From Cyclina sinensis (taxonomy: Eukaryota > Mollusca > Bivalvia > Venerida > Veneridae): a stretch of 64,000 nucleotides of DNA. The notes beneath the pieces were generated by a model that saw nothing but the letters and a program-made list of their open reading frames with translations, searched no databases and was not told the origin of the DNA. Each line of letters starts with the position of its first letter. Positions within the stretch are counted from its first letter, which is position 1. Where the stretch lies: assembly GCA_012932295.1 (NCBI GenBank), contig JAAONU010000013.1, positions 7,052,603 through 7,116,602 of the forward strand, written 5' to 3'. Both the position numbers and the translations under genes were made by a program. Shown piece after piece: positions 32,701 through 45,010 of this stretch.

Positions 32701-35700
32701 TTCTATTGATTCAAAATAATATGTGTAGAAGTTTTAGAAAGAAGTTCAGTTATTGCTGGAAAAAAAAATACACAGTATTTGATGACTGTTTAATATGTTT
32801 TGGATGTAGTATAATTTTCTTTTGACAACAAAAAGCTACAACTAATAAGACAAGTCAAAAAGATGTCTCATTAACAAATCGGTCTTTAAAGGTGATGTAA
32901 TTTTTTAGGCTTTGCTGTTTTTTTGCAATATTCAGTCTGAGTTTCCATGTAATAGGTAAGTCCATTTTTAGCTCACCTGTCACGTAGTGACAGAGTGACC
33001 TTTTGTGATCGCCTTTTGTCCATTGTCCGTCCACAGTTAGTTTGTTAACACTCTAGTTGTCACATTTTTGCCTCAATTGTCATGAAACTTAGTCAGGATG
33101 TTTGTCTCAATAATTACTTGGACAAGTTCGAACATAGGTTATCTTGGATGAAAAACTAGGTCACAAGGCCCAAAAATAGAAAAATCTTGTTAACAATCTA
33201 GTAGATGTTACATTTTCAGTCCAAATTACCTGCAAATTTGTCAGAAAAGTTGTTTCATTGATTTCTAGCTCAAGTTTGAATACGGGTCATCTGGGATCAA
33301 AAACTAGGTCACAGAGCCCAAAAATGGAAAAACCTTGTGAACACTCTAGAGGCTACTTTTTCAGTCCAAACATCCTGGAAATTTGTCAGAAAAGTTGCTA
33401 CGATGATTTCTTGCTCAAGTTTAAATATGGTTCATCTGGGGTCAAAATCTAGGTCAGAGTCCAAATATGGAAAAACCTTATAAACACTCTAGAGGCTTCA
33501 TTTTCTGTCCAAATATCCTGGAAATTTGCCAGAAAGGTTGCTTTGATGATTTCTAGCTCAGGTTCGAATATTGGTCATCTAGGTTCAAAAACTAAGTCAC
33601 AGCCCAAATATGGAAAAACCATCTTAACACTCTTGAGGTAACAATTTCAGTCCAAATATCCTGGACATTTGTCAGAAAAGTTGTTTTGATAATTTGTAGC
33701 TCAAGTTCGAATATGGGTCATGTAGGTTCAAAAACTAGGTCACGGAGACCAATTACAGAAAAACGTTAACATTCTAGAGGCAACATTTTTAGTCCAAATA
33801 ACTTGTAAATTTGTCAGAAAGGTTGTTTCTGTAATTTCTAGGTCAAGTTTGAATTTAGGTTATCTGGGGTCAATTAACCAGGTCATTAACAACTTTGATA
33901 AAAGCAGTCATACTCAGGTGAACGACACAGGGCCATCATGGCCCTCTTGTTATAAATTTAGCAGGGTAATGGTTGAATGGTTATAGTACCATCTAACAGA
34001 CAATTTAGCCCATTGTAGATTCATATACTTGCAGTATGCTTTCAGGTTTTTATATGCCCGAAGGGGGTATATTATGTTATGGTCCGGGGGTTCCGTCCAT
34101 TAGCAATTTTGTTTCTGGAGGATAAGTTGAGTACTCTTTTGCCTACCGTTCTTTTACCTTCATATCATTATTGCCCACATTGAGTGGATGACCCCTATTG
34201 ATTTAAGAGTCAGTAGCTCAAAGGTCAAGGTCACATAGACTTTAACATTGAAAACCATTTCTGCCATGTAACTTGACAATCATTTGTTGTAGAGACTTCA
34301 AACTTTATATCCTGATTGTGCACATTGAGTGGATGACCCCTAATCCCCTATTGATTTTGGGGTCAGTAGGTAAAAGGTCAAGGTCACAAGACCTTAACAT
34401 GAAAACCATTTCTGCCATGTAACTTGACAATCATTTGTTATAGAGACTTCAAACTTTATATCATGATTGCACACATTGAGTGGATGACCCCTATACATTT
34501 TTTGATCAGTATGTCAAAGGTCAGGGTCACAGTGCCCTAAATGTTTAGAATCATTTACACTCTGTAACTCGAGAACCATTTTTCATAGAGACTTCAAAAT
34601 TCCTAAAAATAATTGCACACATTGAGTGAATGACCCCTATTGATTTTGGGGTCAGTAGGTCAAAGGTCAGAAAATTCAAAATTTAAAGCAAATCATTTAA
34701 TTTTAAAGCCTAAGGTTTCCTCCATTATATGACAAATGCATCATACTAACTTAGAAAAAACACCCTTTGGGCATATACTGCTCCACCCAGCAGTGCTCTT
34801 GTTGTAATATGAGTTCCTTTAAATGAGTGTAAATTCATGCTATTCAGTGTGTGTAGGTGTGTTTTTACAGGTTCTGTGGCCACTCTGTTTCACAGTCAAC
34901 TCAAAATCACCATGTTTAGATTTGGCATACTACCAGACTTGTCTTAAAGCTGTCATGAAGTTCAAGGTAGGCTAAATACCTGTATGTGATAAGTGATAGT
35001 TTTCCTATTCTGCTATTGGTTTGCAGATGTATCAGTTAAAAATGTGAGTGCCTTTTTAGCTCACCTGGCACAAAGTGCCAGAGTGAGCTTTTGTCATACC
35101 CCAATGTCCGGTGTGGGTCGTGCGTCGTGAGGCGTCATCAATTTCATTCAAACGACATCTCCTCTGAAACCACTGGGCCAAATTCAATGAAACTTGCATG
35201 GGATGTTCCTTGCGTAAAGCTCTTCCAAAGATGTTCAAAGAATTCAATTCCATGCAGAACTCTGGTTGCTATGGCAACTTAAAGGAAAAACTTTGAAAGT
35301 CTTCTTGTCTAAAACCACAAGGCCTGGAGCTTAGAAATTTGGTATGAGGCATTATCTAGTGGACCTCTACCAAGATTGTTCAAATTATGACCCTGGGGTC
35401 AGAACTGGCCCCGCCCTGGGGGTCTCTTGATTTACATAGAGTTATATAGGGAAAACTTTAAAAATCTTCTTGTCAGAAACCGCAAGGCATGGAGCTTAGA
35501 TATTTGGCGTTGAGCAGTGTCTAGTAGACCTCTACCAAGATTGTTCAAATCATGGCCTCTGGGTCAAAATTGGCTCCGCCCAAGGGGTCACATGTTTTAC
35601 ATAGAGTTATATAGTAAATTCTTTAAAAATCTTCTTGTCAGAAACTGCAATGCCTGGAGCTTAGATATTTGGTATAAGGCATCATCTAGTGGACCTCTAG

Positions 35701-37752
35701 AAAGATTGTTCAAAATATGACCCTGGGGTCAGAACTGACCCCGCCCAGGGCTTCCTTGATTTACATAGAGTTATATAGGGAAAACTTTAAAAGTCTTCTT
35801 GTAAGAAACTATAAGGCATGGAGCTTAGATATTTGGCGTTGAGCATGATCTAGTAGACCTCTACCAAGATTGTTCAAATCATGGCCCCTGGATCAAAACT
35901 GGCTCCTCCCAAGTGGTCACATGTTTTACATAGAGTTATATAGTAAATTCTTTAAAAATCTTCTTGTCACAAACTGCAAGGCCTGGAGCTTAGATATTTG
36001 GTATAAGGCATCATCTAGTGGACCTCTACAAAGATTGTTCAAAATATGACCCTGTGGTCAGAACTGACCCCACCCAGGGCTTCCTTGATTTACATAGAGT
36101 TATATAGGGAAAACTTTAAAAGTCTTCTTGTAAGAAACTATAAGGCATGGAGCTTAGATATTTGGCGTTGGGCATGATCTAGTAGACCTCTACCAAGATT
36201 GTTCAAATCATGGCCCCTGGATCAAAACTGGCTCCTCCCAAGAAGTCACATGTTTTACATAGAGTTATATAGCAAAAAACTTTAAAAATCTTCTTGTCAC
36301 AAACTGCAAGGCCTGGAGCTTAGATATTTGGTATTATGCACTGTGACCACTGTGGGGTCATCCCCCCTCCCCTGGGGGTCACTTTGTTTTTTAGCAACAG
36401 CAAAGAAATTTGGACCATGTGCAGTTTTTCGTTTCGATTTCAATAATGTTATCGCATGACCTATATTTTTGACCTACTGACCTACTTTTTGTTTTTGGAG
36501 CTATGGCAATGAAATTTGGACCATCTGTACAGTTTTTTGTTCCGATTTCAAAAACATCATATCATGACCTATATTTTTGACCTACTGACCTAATTTTTTG
36601 GTTTTGGAGCTATGGCAATGAAATTTGGACTGTGTGTACAGCTTTTCGTTCCGATTTCAAAATTGTAGTCTCATGACCTATATTTTGACCTACTGACCTA
36701 CTTTTTGTTTTTGGAGCTATGGCAATGAAATTGCATTGGTCCATTTCAGTGATATGCATCATTACATTCATAAAAATTTCTTTCATCTTTGAACCCAGGT
36801 GAGTGCTTAAGGGCCATTGGCCCTCCTGTTTGAAGAGTTCTACTGATAATTTCTTTTGTGCCTCAAACTGTAATTTTTTTCTACATTTTAAACCATCCCA
36901 CATGTTCTTTCATATACTAAAATGTTACAAAAGATTGTTTTATTTAAACTAAAACCTTTAAGTTTTCAATCTGCATAAGCAATATTAGTTCCCTACAATT
37001 GGTTCACTGGAAAGAACTTTGAATCTAATTTTCAGGCATTCGGATACCTCAACAACAATAACTGGTTAAGCAGAGGCACTTTATTAGCCTTGGCAAGATT
37101 TGATGATGTCAAATTGCGCATACAAGTGAAGGACTTGAGCAATCCTGATTTTGAACTGTTTGTTGATGCATCCAAGCATGGTATGGGAGCATATCTGATC
37201 TCACAAGATGAGGAAAAAATCAGATGGTTATCAGACCGCTGGATCCCAGACAAGACAAAATTTGAACCCGAATTAAATAGCAATTTGGCTGAGTTTTATG
37301 CCTTTGTGACTGCATTATACACATGGAAGCATAAATTTGTTGGCAAAAAGGTCCTGTGTTATAGTGACAACATAAGTGCTGTTAACGCAATTAATCATGG
37401 TGTGTATTTCACCAAAATGTCAAGGCAGTGTTCATCCTACCTCTCTTTATTTCTGCTGTTGATGGAAGTATGTACGAAGTATAATATAACTGTGGTGGGT
37501 TTACATGTGCCAAGAATACAGAATGTTGCAGCAGATCTACTTTCCAGGTGCGATGTTGAGTCTTTCAAGAAAATAGTTCCTACAGCTTTCGAGAGGCCAA
37601 AGAAATCAAAGAAACTGTGGTTCTGCAATATTAACAGGAAGTACAAAAACGGAAAGAAAGACCAGAATGACAATGATCCAGAAAAACCCAAAGGACCTTC
37701 ATCTTTTGAGAATGATAAGGACCCCAAAGAACCAGATGGACCTTCATTGTGA
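29744..37752 (+). CDS. multi-exon gene with retrotransposon-type RNase H domain (candidate domesticated gene)
   Basis: Exons: 29744-29933, 31244-31485, 32460-32648, 34871-34966, 37036-37752; GT-AG throughout, phases close, 477 aa if the ATG at 29744 (G at -3, G at +4) is the start. The 5' end is the weakest part: the frame is open to 29714 and acceptor-like sites exist at 29695 and 29782. Residues 1-239 match no family I know (KKFPDPKKVVDDLFAPFK; ACQFLSFMGLVRMS; VLWPLCFTVNSKSPC). Residues ~240-415 resemble the connection plus RNase H of DIRS/Ngaro-like retroelements, with catalytic-type acids at D283 (FVDAS), E325 (NLAEFYAF), D350 (YSDN) and D406 (AADLLSR). The tail is lysine-rich then acidic/proline-rich. 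Large repeats fill the introns but no exon is disrupted. AATAAA lies at 37824-37829. Alternative: an intron-bearing retroelement relic. Function unknown. Confidence 0.72.
30134..30810. mobile_element. 677-bp MITE with iterated GGACAAAATCCCCTT ends
   Basis: Flanked by an exact 9-bp duplication GTTATTTCC (30125-30133, 30811-30819). Each end carries five or more copies of 'ggacaaaatcccctt' or its complement in inverted arrangement. AT-rich middle, no ORF. It lies in intron 1 of the RNase H-domain gene. An 8-9 bp duplication suggests hAT-like or Mutator-like mobilisation. Confidence 0.88.
31728..32397. repeat. repeat with TGACCTTGACC modules and inverted ends (intron 2)
   Basis: The left end 'ttagcttgacttttttt' and right end 'aaaaagtcgagcgtga' are inverted relatives. 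The interior has several 'tgaccttgacctttaa' and 'tggccataa' modules. The right end 'cccccgcttgcggtggctct' precedes the intron's final 60 bp. Confidence 0.55.
32966..33951 (-). mobile_element. pearl-like repeat, minus orientation (intron 3)
   Basis: Mirror orientation of the repeat at 22657-24800. It begins 'ttttagctcacctgtcacgt' with the hairpin partner 'agtgacagagtg' and has ~6 modules ('gtccaaatatcctggaaatt', 'aaaaactaggtcac'). It ends 'ctcaggtgaacgacacaggg' then 'ccatcatggccctcttgtt'. Shorter array than its relative. No ORF worth noting. Confidence 0.75.
34049..34806. repeat. repeat with 'TATGCCCGAAGGGGG' and 'GGGCATATACTG' ends (intron 3)
   Basis: The left end is 'atatgcccgaagggggtata'; the right end 'ccctttgggcatatactgct' is partly inverted, followed by 'ccacccagcagtgctcttgt'. 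The interior has about four ~140-bp modules with 'cacattgagtggatgacccc' and 'aaaggtcaaggtcaca'. Different ends from the pearl-like family. Confidence 0.6.
35054..36831 (-). mobile_element. pearl-like repeat with ~322-bp dimeric units, minus orientation (intron 4)
   Basis: The left end is 'ttttagctcacctggcacaa' with hairpin partner 'agtgccagagtgagct'. The right end is 'ccaggtgagtgcttaagggc' then 'cattggccctcctgttt'. The body repeats a ~322-bp dimer of ~160-bp halves ('ggagcttagatatttgg', 'gttcaaatcatggcccctgg') and then a shorter ~115-bp array with 'gagctatggcaatgaaattt'. Same family as 10886-13340 but inverted. Confidence 0.75.
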
Positions 37753-37829
37753 TACATTAGTTTTTAAGAATTTATAAAAATTTAACATACAGCGTTGTTT
37801 TAATTTTTTCCTAGGAATGTTTTAATAAA

Positions 37830-40800
37830 CTATATGTCCATGTTCCAGTCTTTCTGTAAGTCTTCACCATCCTTAACACTACTCATTGCCCATACACATG
37901 TAAGTCTAGGAAACTTTTCATGGTTTTAGGAAGTCAGTCCTCTTAGATTTTATGGGTGCTTATGAAACTTTGTATTGCATCAAAAAAAGTGCCACTCTTA
38001 CAGCTGTTTAGGCAGTTTAGCTTAAAATCCTCAACACATCTGACCACTGCAGCCATAGAATCTACCTTAATATGCAGTTGTCAGAGGTTGAGTCTATGCT
38101 ATATAATAGAATAAAGTATGGCCTTGTCTGTGATAAGGTAAAGAATAATTCACTTATTCACACCTTGCAACGTTTCATGTTATACAGCCAGTTAATCATA
38201 CCTTCTGGAAAGAGCCTATGCAAGTCTCCATTTTTCCTCTAAAGTTTGTAGGCACAGATTTAAGACCCTTAATTAATATGGTTTGAAATCAGTAACAAAC
38301 ATGCTATAGTACGGAAAAAGATCATTTTGACATGAAAGCACAGCTTTTCTTGACTAGAGTAATTACAAATCAAGGTATAGTTAAAAACACAACTTATTTC
38401 TAGAAATTTCTTTATTTTAAAAAAGAAGTTCACAGTAATATTTTATCACTGAAGCAGGAATAAGTAAAATTATCATTGAACGTGAGATAGCAAATAATGT
38501 GTACAGACTGTCGTATCAAAATGTAGGTAATTTATGTTACATGTTTTCACTTCAAGTGTACTATATGTAAATTCTTCAAAATACTGTGCTTGTACATTGA
38601 ACCTACACATGTAAATTAAATTCATTTTCCATGTAGTTTTAAAAATATGCTATCTTTTTCAAATTTAGAGACTCAGTTTTCAAGTCAAAGGTTTACAAGA
38701 GAAATTAAGATTGCTAAATAACTTCAAAAATGAAACAAATTTTTCTAACACATTTTAACTGAAAAGGTTTGAGATAATGAAAAAAACTCATCTACCAGCA
38801 TCACCTAAATGTTTTTGTATACCTGAAGAAAAAAATAATGCAAGTTTTCATTAGTTGTTGAATATTGTAATTTTGTTTATTCTTTTACCACTGGTATTAT
38901 GTTATTTTTTTCTGCTGGTTATTTTGAGATTTACTTCTAATTTGTGTAAAACATAATGCTCATTTAGGCTTGTTTTGTGATTAACATTGAAAACTTAATT
39001 CCTTAAGTTATTGTTTAAAATTTCAGATTGCGTTTCTTTTCTCTCCAAAATACTTCCATAACCAAACTGTAACGAAAAAGACACTAAGCATGTTTATCAA
39101 TCATGTGGTCATTGTTATATTAATTTGCACTTGCAATATCTTGTCATCTGTCTAATTTGGAACACCAATTGATATTATCATGAAGTATTTCAGTACACCC
39201 GTCCCTTACATGTTGGCATGGTTGCACAGTTGTTAAATCCACCCTGGTATATGCTAACACATGTAATTATATACCTCCAGGCAAATTCAATATATTTTTA
39301 TTAGGTCCTGTATCGTATAAGATGGCATTTTATACAAATTCCTTGAGACTTGGTAGAACTTCAAAAGTAAAATTATTTTAAAAAATGCTAAATCAATTAC
39401 AGCAATGAGATTGTAATACCATGCCATATTTACTGTAAAAAGAAAAAAACCCTTCGCAGACTGTGCACCATTATACTATTTATTCTGATATTCTGGAAAA
39501 TAAGCTAAAACGTCTTGCTTGGTTAGGAAAGGAATTAATGTGTGAAAGTATCCACAGCTGGCCATTAACTCTGCCAGAACGAAAGCATCAACTTAGTACA
39601 ACATATCTACTGTGCAGGAAAACAAGTGCATTAGAACTAAGTTCTGAAAACAAAATATTTACACCTCTGACTTCAGGTTTTAGAAAATAAAAATTGTTTA
39701 ATACATACAATGCAGGTCACTGTTTGTTACATCTGCCAATGAGGTTATTGGACTGGTTAAATAAGCTGTCTAGTCGCTTCTCTTTAAGACAATTTTAGAC
39801 TCTATACGAGACAGTTCTGTAAATGTTTGTAGCAAATTTCCAAACTTTAATTTGATTCCTTGAATGACGAAATATGTCAAGTTAGTTTACTCACCTCTGT
39901 TTTCTAAATGCTATTTAATATTCAAATACTGTGAAACTGGTCACACAAAAAATAGAAAAACTTAAAATAACCATAAGAAACTATAGGAATGATATACTGA
40001 AGTATGAAGGATTGGTCAAGTTTTAACCCTTTGTGCGTAATGGATTATGCTATCCTTTTCAGTTGCACGAGTCCATTTTAAATTAAAAGGGTTTCTGGAG
40101 AGGCTGATCTGGGTCTGCACTGTTTGCCTAGGTCTACTTTTCTAGAAAAAGTGTTAAAAAATTAAAAAGAATTTGTCAGTCATTTAAACTTGACAGACCC
40201 ATTTAATCTTTGGGTGGTATTAACTGGTGCTTTATTGATGCAATAGCTCACCGTCCTAATCATAATCAGTTCTCATGTATGGTTGAAGATCTGCAAAAAC
40301 TATGGCCTTGAAAAGAGCAGACAGTAAACATTTCTTCATATTCCAGCTGTGGACTACAAACTGTCAGATCAGCTAGTCCAGGTTTAAATGCTACTAGTAT
40401 TGAGAAAATTTTGTTGACTGTGCTAAAGATGAAACACAAAATTACATAAGAGTGTTCTAAATTAAAATGAAGAAAAGAGATTAAACTGTATTTCTCATAT
40501 TTATATATTGCACACAACACAAACTGGGACATGTTTAATAACAATAAAAAAATTAGGAAAAAGTAAGTCCACTCACCAGTAAGTTTAGAAAATGGAAATA
40601 AAACAAATGAGATGGACTGGAAACTGAAACTGATAATACAGCAAGAAAAACATCATCCACACTGCTATTTAAACGAATCTGTACAAGAATATTTAAACTG
40701 GAACTCATCTGAAAGTCACTCATCTACTATTAACCATTTTACTAGCATTAATTTGAAATAGTATCTTGTCTTTTTTCTCTTGATCTGACTGACAACACAT

Positions 40801-41570
40801 ATTTCTTGAAATTTTTCTATTAACCATGCCCAGTGGCAAAAACAGTACATAATGAAACACCCTTCGTAAATGAAACTTTGATAACAATACTTAAGCTCCA
40901 TAGCAAGAAATAAGCTCCATTATAATAATTAAGCTCAAGTAAGAAAATTAAACTTAAAAAGGTCAAACTCATGTGGATTGCACTCATGATTTGAGATGTG
41001 AGATGCCTTCAATTTCTCCTGACTCCCCTTTTGAAAAGTAAATGAAAAACAACTACACATGTAACACATCCATGCTTCAAAACTATTCTTCACAATACAG
41101 AAAAATATTCAATGCTGAAAACCACTGCTAAACAATACTGACATCACTTTGCCACATTCTAAATAACAAGTCTTTTTGTTGTGTGGCCCAGTGCTGAAAA
41201 TTCCAATGCCAGTAAATATTTAGATATTTCCTCTCTTTTCTGAAACTCAACAAGTTTTATTAACTAAGTTTAATCATTATTCCATTGCCATGATGACAAA
41301 GATTATATTGTGACTGTTACATCTTGTTATAAATAACACTTCCAAAATGCTGAGTTTGTAGGTGAAATATTGTCAGTAATGAAAAAAGATGAACATTTTT
41401 CATATGTTACACTGTTAAAGGTATTGTCTAAACTTTTTTCTTGAAATTAGCTTATTAGACTTGCAATTCATTAACACAGACAATAAGGAGATTCAATGTA
41501 TGTAATACATAATTTTTATAATAAATGAATAAATACATTCGAGAACTGAACACCACCACACACAAAATTA
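37830..41570. other. intergenic between the RNase H-domain gene and ARL6IP5
   Basis: AT-rich with no supported exon. Around 40020-40250 is a diverged dispersed repeat ('aaccctttgtgcgtaatgga', 'ctgatctgggtctgcactgt'). Nothing else recognised. Confidence 0.4.
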
Positions 41571-41585
41571 GACATGAGTATATGA

Positions 41586-42215
41586 GAAGCTTCAAATGGA
41601 ATCAATTCTTTACATATGATGACAAACATCAGATGAAATCAATTCATTACATATACTGAGAAGCTTCAGATGAAATCAATTTCTCACATTCAATAACAAT
41701 AACAACCTTCACACAAAATCGGTTCATTACATAAACTGACAAGCTTCACACAATATCAATTCATAATGTAAACTGACAAGCTTCACATGAAATCAACTCA
41801 TTACCTATACTGATAAGCATAACATGAAATGAGTTCATCACATATAATGACATGCTTCACATGAAATAAATCCATTACATATACTGACAAGCTTCACATG
41901 AAATAAATCCATTACATATACTGACAAGCTTCACATGAAATAAATCCATTACATATACTGACAAGCTTCATATGAAATCAAAATTCATTACATATACTGA
42001 CAAGCTTCACATGAAATAAATCCATTACATATACTGACAAGCTTCATATGAAATAAATTCATCACATATACTGACAAGCTTCACATGAAATAAATTCATT
42101 ACATATAATAAGCTTCACATGAAATAAGTTCATCACATAATATAATGAAAAGCTTCATATGGAATCAGTTCATTACAAAAATGACATGCTTCACATAAAA
42201 TCAATTTATTATTTC
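41586..42215. repeat. ~37-bp minisatellite
   Basis: About 16 imperfect copies of a unit containing 'cacatgaaataaatccatta' and 'catatactgacaagctt'. The most uniform copies lie at 41850-42080. AT-rich, no coding role seen. Confidence 0.85.
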
Positions 42216-45010
42216 ATAATGTTCAAGAAACATGCAAAACTGTGTCCAAAAAAGGTTTTGAATTTTTCATGTTGTTTAAAAAGTTTACAATGCTACACAA
42301 TGTGTTTAGCAATGTGATTACTTATTATGACAAATTTCCTTACTTGCCACTATATTATGTACTAGTATGCAGATTGACTGAATAAGATTTTTTAAAAAGT
42401 CCTTAAAAAAGGGCATAGTGCACATTATTATTTTTATTTATCCTTTTTTCTGAACACTGAATTAGTAAATAAAATCTCACAATCAAAATCTCAACTTGCG
42501 ATTGCCCACAAGCAATGTTACTTGTAACACATTCAATTCACAAACAAGTAACCCTCTAATTACAATTTGTACTCATTCTGACCTTACTCTCAAATTATGC
42601 AAATACATCAATCTTATTCCAAATTATGAATTTGAGAATTGCACCATAATATGCCCCATTGTATATACATAAAACTTATGAAAAATGAAAAACTGGTTGA
42701 ATTGAAAATATTGCATAGTTAAAATTCACTCATCAAGCACCCCTTCAGAACATCAAGATGGCAAAAACCAGATCACTTTTTACATCGCTGTTTCTAAGCA
42801 TTTTGAACCTTTTTAGTTTAATTTGCTTTTGTACATTTAAGCACCATTACTCATAACACAATTTCAGTTCTATAAGAAAATTAATGGTATAGGAAAACAT
42901 TGTTTTCAAATGAAAAAAAATGTTCAAAACTTTTCTGTGCCTCTCAGTAGTATTTCAGTTGTAGAGTGGAAACTACCAGTTAAGCATGGGACTTCTGCAG
43001 CAAAAGAATTCTGCCCTTTTCCGAATAAGAAACTTCTTTTCTCACGCAACAAGGTCCATAGCTGACTTGGAACTTAGCAACAGGCAGACAACTTTCTTAT
43101 ACAGAGATTGACAACCTTCTTGAATAGAGGATCATTTATGCAACATGACTTGATTCCTAGACCATCAATATTGGCACTATCACTGAAATTTATGTGAAAG
43201 GGACCCTAACTATAAACAACATATCTAAGTTCAATTTCAGTACTGGCTCCTTAATAGACTGAGTTGTCTGTTTTAAAAGATTATCTTTAATAATGCAGAA
43301 AGTGGCTCTGTTTTGTGCTATATTAATTACCATATGGATAAATAATTTAACAAAAGATTTTGAACTTCGAAAGATCAGACTGAACACTTCTTATCTGTAG
43401 AAATGTGCGGGAATGGCATTGATAAAACATGTGAGTAGGCCATCTGGATTAGTTTTAACTAGATGAATTGAAATGGTAAGTGTTCTGTTACAAGTTTTGA
43501 GGCAAGTTCCATGTCTGAACTCTCTGAATGACTTGAAGGACTAGAGCAGGTTACCCTTTCTTGAGCACCTTAAAACTGACTTGATGACATGTTAGAAATT
43601 TGTTAACCATCAGTTTATAATACCATGTTTGTATTACCCTATGAAAAGGCTCCCTAACAGTCTCAGTCAAAATATCCCATTATGAAGTACTATATATTAA
43701 GGCTGAAATTGGTACTTTTGGACATAATTTCTTTCATACAAAACCTTTCAGTGACCCCCTTAAATTAATGTTAAGCGCTTAAAAATATAATTCTTTCCAA
43801 AAGGAAAAAATTGAAAGAATTGTAACTAAAATGTATTTAGGGTCTATCATATTTAGATTTACACTGCCTACAGTTTTACCACTAACCTTACCGTAAGTTT
43901 ACCACAGAAACATACTATGAACAGCATTTTAATTTTCAGTTTTTATAATTATGAGATTTATAATGATAGTGTAACAAGTTTTAAGCATACTATTTACATG
44001 AATTCAGCATTTTTTTGATCATTATGCAACCTGACAAATTTTTTGGTAATATACCTTTAATGGCCAAGTATCTAAGGGACTTCTATTCACTCCTTTACTT
44101 ACATACACAAGTGTAATACATACAATATCTATATATATTAATATATAACCATCAGAACAAACACCACATCAGGAATAATTGATAAATACATACATGTACA
44201 TTGCTCACAATCTTTGTTCAAATTAGCAAAATAAACTAATTAATAAATACATGTTATATATATCTATGTGATCGCTGAAAAATATGATAACATGAAAAAA
44301 GAGTTTTCACCAAAAAGTGTTCAAGTCAGTAAACACATGCATTTTGACCATGCAATTACACAATTGATACACTACTGCTAAGAGGCTTATGTATATTTAA
44401 ACCTGTCTTTAAGACTACTTTAGAATAAACATCACCTTTCGAATGAAGACAAAAAAGTATAACAACAAAAAACATGCACCACTTCTTGTTAGCAGAGAAA
44501 AATTTGTGAATAAAGACCACATGTAAAAAGGGACAATTTGTGCCTCTTCTCAGCAGTGGTTTGTGTTCACAGATTTATCTGTACAAATTCTAACAGATAT
44601 CTAAGTAGAAATACTAGTTTATTTAGTTCTATAACACTCAACTGTTTCCATAACAATCTTTAATGGTAAAAAATGTAGCTAGTTATATGAATATTGTTAT
44701 TATCTTGGTAACAAAATGTTTATCTTTATTACATTTATGGTAATGAGAATTTACTGACAAAGCTGCTACATGAATGACTACATTGTAGTATGAAAAAAAT
44801 ATGTTAATCATTTGTTGGAATAATACCCTACTTCTTATAAAGCAAAATACAGAAACTGCAGGTCTATACTGAATTAAGAATCATTCACAAAAACAGCAAC
44901 AACATTACACTACTTATAAACAAGTTGGAGAAAACTTGCCACTTAACAAAAGTAACTGCTTAAAACAAATGACCACTATAAAAAAATCTATCCTAAATGT
45001 ATGGAACAGT
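42216..45010. other. intergenic and ARL6IP5 3' UTR
   Basis: No gene. A minus-strand AATAAA (plus 44725-44730) lies ~280 bp beyond the ARL6IP5 stop and is a plausible poly(A) signal. The rest is AT-rich and unremarkable. Confidence 0.45.

Noticed and set aside
36610..36903. 97-aa minus-strand frame
   Set aside because: Lies mostly in the end of a pearl-like repeat; no motif.
37437..37757. 106-aa minus-strand frame
   Set aside because: Antisense shadow of the RNase H exon.
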